Shown here: positions 61,775 to 64,000 of the stretch, piece after piece
Position numbering within the stretch: the stretch's first letter is position 1
How the letters are laid out: each line of letters opens with the position of its first letter
Assembly: GCF_018991925.1 (NCBI RefSeq)
Contig: NW_024736071.1
Coordinates: 7,908,453 to 7,972,452 of the forward strand
Source of the DNA: Homarus americanus
Taxonomy: Eukaryota > Arthropoda > Malacostraca > Decapoda > Nephropidae
Length of the DNA: 64,000 nt
Direction of reading: 5' to 3'
Notes under the pieces: model-generated
What the model saw: the letters and a program-made list of their open reading frames with translations, nothing else
What the model was told of the DNA's origin: nothing
Databases searched by the model: none
Program-made: the position numbers and the translations under genes

Positions 61775-62100
61775 TAATCACTTGAGCACACTGATTTCAC
61801 CTTGAGTACGATGAGTTGACCCCCTGAGTACAGTGACAACCCCTTGAGAATAATGGTAACTCCTTGAGTACAGTGAGGTAGACATTAAGGTCTTGAGAAA
61901 TATAATACTAATGTCTTGAGTACGATGGATTGATTTCTTGAGTACAATGATTTAACCCATCGAGTACGATGATTTAACCCCTTGAGTACAATGATTTAAC
62001 CTTTAAGTACAATGATTTAACCACTCGAGTACGATGATTTAACCCCTTGAGTACAATGTTTTACCCCTCGAGTACAATGATTTAACCCTTGAGTACGATT
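61775..62100. repeat. 22-bp minisatellite with CTCGAG variants
   Basis: About 14 degenerate copies built on CTTGAGTACAATGATTTAAC. Several units change CTTGAGT to CTCGAGT, creating an ACTCGAGT-type palindrome, and AATG to GATG. Confidence 0.85.
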
Positions 62101-62835
62101 CTTCATCCTTCATGGCTAAATATCCATCCACGAAAATAAAATCCATTAAAAATCCAGACCAAATCTGTTCATGTGGACGAGAAGAACTTTGCTTAAGAAA
62201 AATAAGGAAAACAAATGGAAACGTAACTCATTCTAGGGGAAAATATCTCCATAAAGATGTAATACAAAGTAAATTCGTTCTTTAAAAATATATATATATA
62301 TCAATAAATGAAAAAAAAAACGTACATGAAACAATGGAAAACAAACTCGCCTCCCCCCCCCCCTAAAGAAAAAATCTATCCTTAAAAACAGTATCTTGAC
62401 TAAATCCATTCTCGATTGACACAAAATAAAATACAAAAAATACAAAAGAAAACAGGAGACAAACTCGATATAAACAAAAACAGTCCACGGAACCAGTCTT
62501 CATGAAACATAAACGAGAAGTTAACCACCACAAGACGTCACACGTTTACCCACAATTCCCAAATATTTATACATCAAATGTCACCTTGTCCTTCAGTAAT
62601 ACCAAACCTCTCTCTCTTTCTCTCTTTCTCTCTCTAATGCCGAAACCTTTACACGAGTCATACTACCAACAAAGTAAGAGACATCAACATTTAATGCCTG
62701 GCGTCCGTTCGTTCCGCTAGGCACTCGGATTATTTCCAAATGAATTATTGACAAGCCTGATGAAGAGGTGCATCTCTGAGTTATTGAGAAGGGAAGGAGT
62801 TTCTGTTGCCTTTGTGATGGATTAAAAGTTACTGA
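62101..62835. other. Unique A-rich DNA
   Basis: Includes a C11 run near 62352, short (TA)n near 62289 and TCTCTC-rich DNA at 62609-62635. No gene recognised. Confidence 0.5.
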
Positions 62836-63080
62836 GGAGGAGGAGTAAGAGGAGGAGGAGGAGGAGAGGGACGAGGAGGGGGACGAGGAGAACGAGAAGG
62901 ACGACAACGAGAAAGACGATGAGGAGGAGGAGGAGGCGGAAGGGATGAGAGAGAGAGAGAGAGAGTAATTGTTGTCCAGGTGATGAGAAACAGAGGGAAG
63001 GAGGGTAGATATGGGAGGGAAGACCTGGGAGGGAAGGAGGGAGGGAAGACCTGGAAGGGAAGGAGGGAGAGAGAGGATGC
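62836..63080. repeat. GGA-rich block and GGGAAGACCTGG repeats
   Basis: Imperfect (GGA)n at about 62836-62945, then GGGAGGGAAGACCTGG duplicated within 62995-63080. The poly-Ser stretch in a long minus-strand frame is compositional. Confidence 0.85.
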
Positions 63081-63494
<414 letters not shown>

Positions 63495-64000
63495 AATGCT
63501 ACCGAATCTCACCTCCCCACACCACAGCGTCCCTAGTCCACAGTCTCACCTCCCACCACAGCGTCCCCTAGTCCACCTCCCCACCACAGCGTCCCCTAGT
63601 CACCTCCCCACACCAGCGTCCAGTCCACAGTCTCTGCGTCCCCTAGTCCACACACACACCCCTACCACAGTCCCACAGTCTCACCTCCCCACACAGCACA
63701 GTCGTCCCTAGTCCACACTCCCTCCCCACCACAGCGTCCCCTAGTCCACAGTCTCACCTCCCCACACACACAGCGTCCCCTAGTCCACAGTCTCACCTCC
63801 CCACACCACAGCGTCCCCTCCCCAGTCCACAGCGTCCCTAGTCCACAATCTCACCTCCCCACACCACAGCGTCCCCAGTCCACAGTCTCACCTCCCCACA
63901 CACAGCGTCCCCCAGTCCACAGTCCACCTCCCCCACACCACACACGTCCCCAGTCCCACACTCCCCCACACCACAGCGTCCCCAGTCCACAGTCTCCCCA
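63495..64000. repeat. 38-bp minisatellite, running off the window
   Basis: About 13 unit-equivalents of CTCACCTCCCCACACCACAG then CGTCCCCTAGTCCACAGT. Units vary by small deletions. The array does not end within the window. Confidence 0.95.

Overview
The window looks like intergenic or intronic DNA from an arthropod with a large, repeat-choked genome, most plausibly a decapod crustacean. This is an inference. It rests on the density and length of (AC)n, (GA)n, (TA)n and triplet microsatellites, a short run of the arthropod telomere motif (TTAGG on the minus strand), tRNA-derived SINE-like fragments whose conserved body I associate with decapods, and remnants of non-LTR retrotransposons. Nothing bacterial is visible: no operons, ribosome binding sites or dense coding. 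I found no intact host protein-coding gene that I could recognise and no convincing RNA gene. Nearly every long open frame here comes from a tandem repeat whose unit length is a multiple of three.

Layout, left to right. At 0-7 kb there is a 21-bp minisatellite, a 650-bp polypurine block, several short minisatellites, a SINE-like fragment, a hairpin-forming 45-bp array and a 2.3-kb array of 28/30-bp units ending near a (GA)(TA)(GT) compound microsatellite. At 7-24 kb, unique AT-rich DNA is cut by microsatellites and by 13-, 43-, 24-, 70-, 29-bp and GGTGTG-type minisatellites. This part holds a 39-nt near-perfect palindrome (18.87 kb) and an island inside the GGTGTG array with a candidate retroposon tail and an exon-like open frame (22.9-23.4 kb). 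At 24-31 kb there are GTT-rich DNA, a 39-bp minisatellite beside the telomere-like motif, a decayed LINE endonuclease fragment (28-29 kb) and AAAC-rich DNA. At 31.4-33.8 kb lies a GATA/GACA array whose right part is scrambled. At 34-37 kb there is mostly unique DNA with two tRNA-related fragments.

From 37.4 to 46.5 kb a giant 39-bp satellite is broken by a 100-N gap and by three 5'-truncated, same-strand copies of the C-terminal end of one reverse-transcriptase-bearing retrotransposon. At 46.5-52 kb there are pyrimidine-rich DNA, a GC-rich non-repetitive island, an 18-bp array and more microsatellites. At 52.2-58.2 kb two adjoining minisatellites (32-bp and 22-bp) share a core, and the second has higher-order structure. 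At 58.2-64 kb there is mostly unique DNA with a 129-bp foldback element, a 22-bp array and a 38-bp array that runs off the window end.

The most useful observations are the three LINE 3' ends nested in one satellite, the LINE endonuclease remnant, the foldback element, the palindrome, and the kinship between neighbouring minisatellites. Frequent irregular single-base indels in the long arrays look like uncorrected long-read error, so exact copy numbers and unit variants there should be treated with caution.
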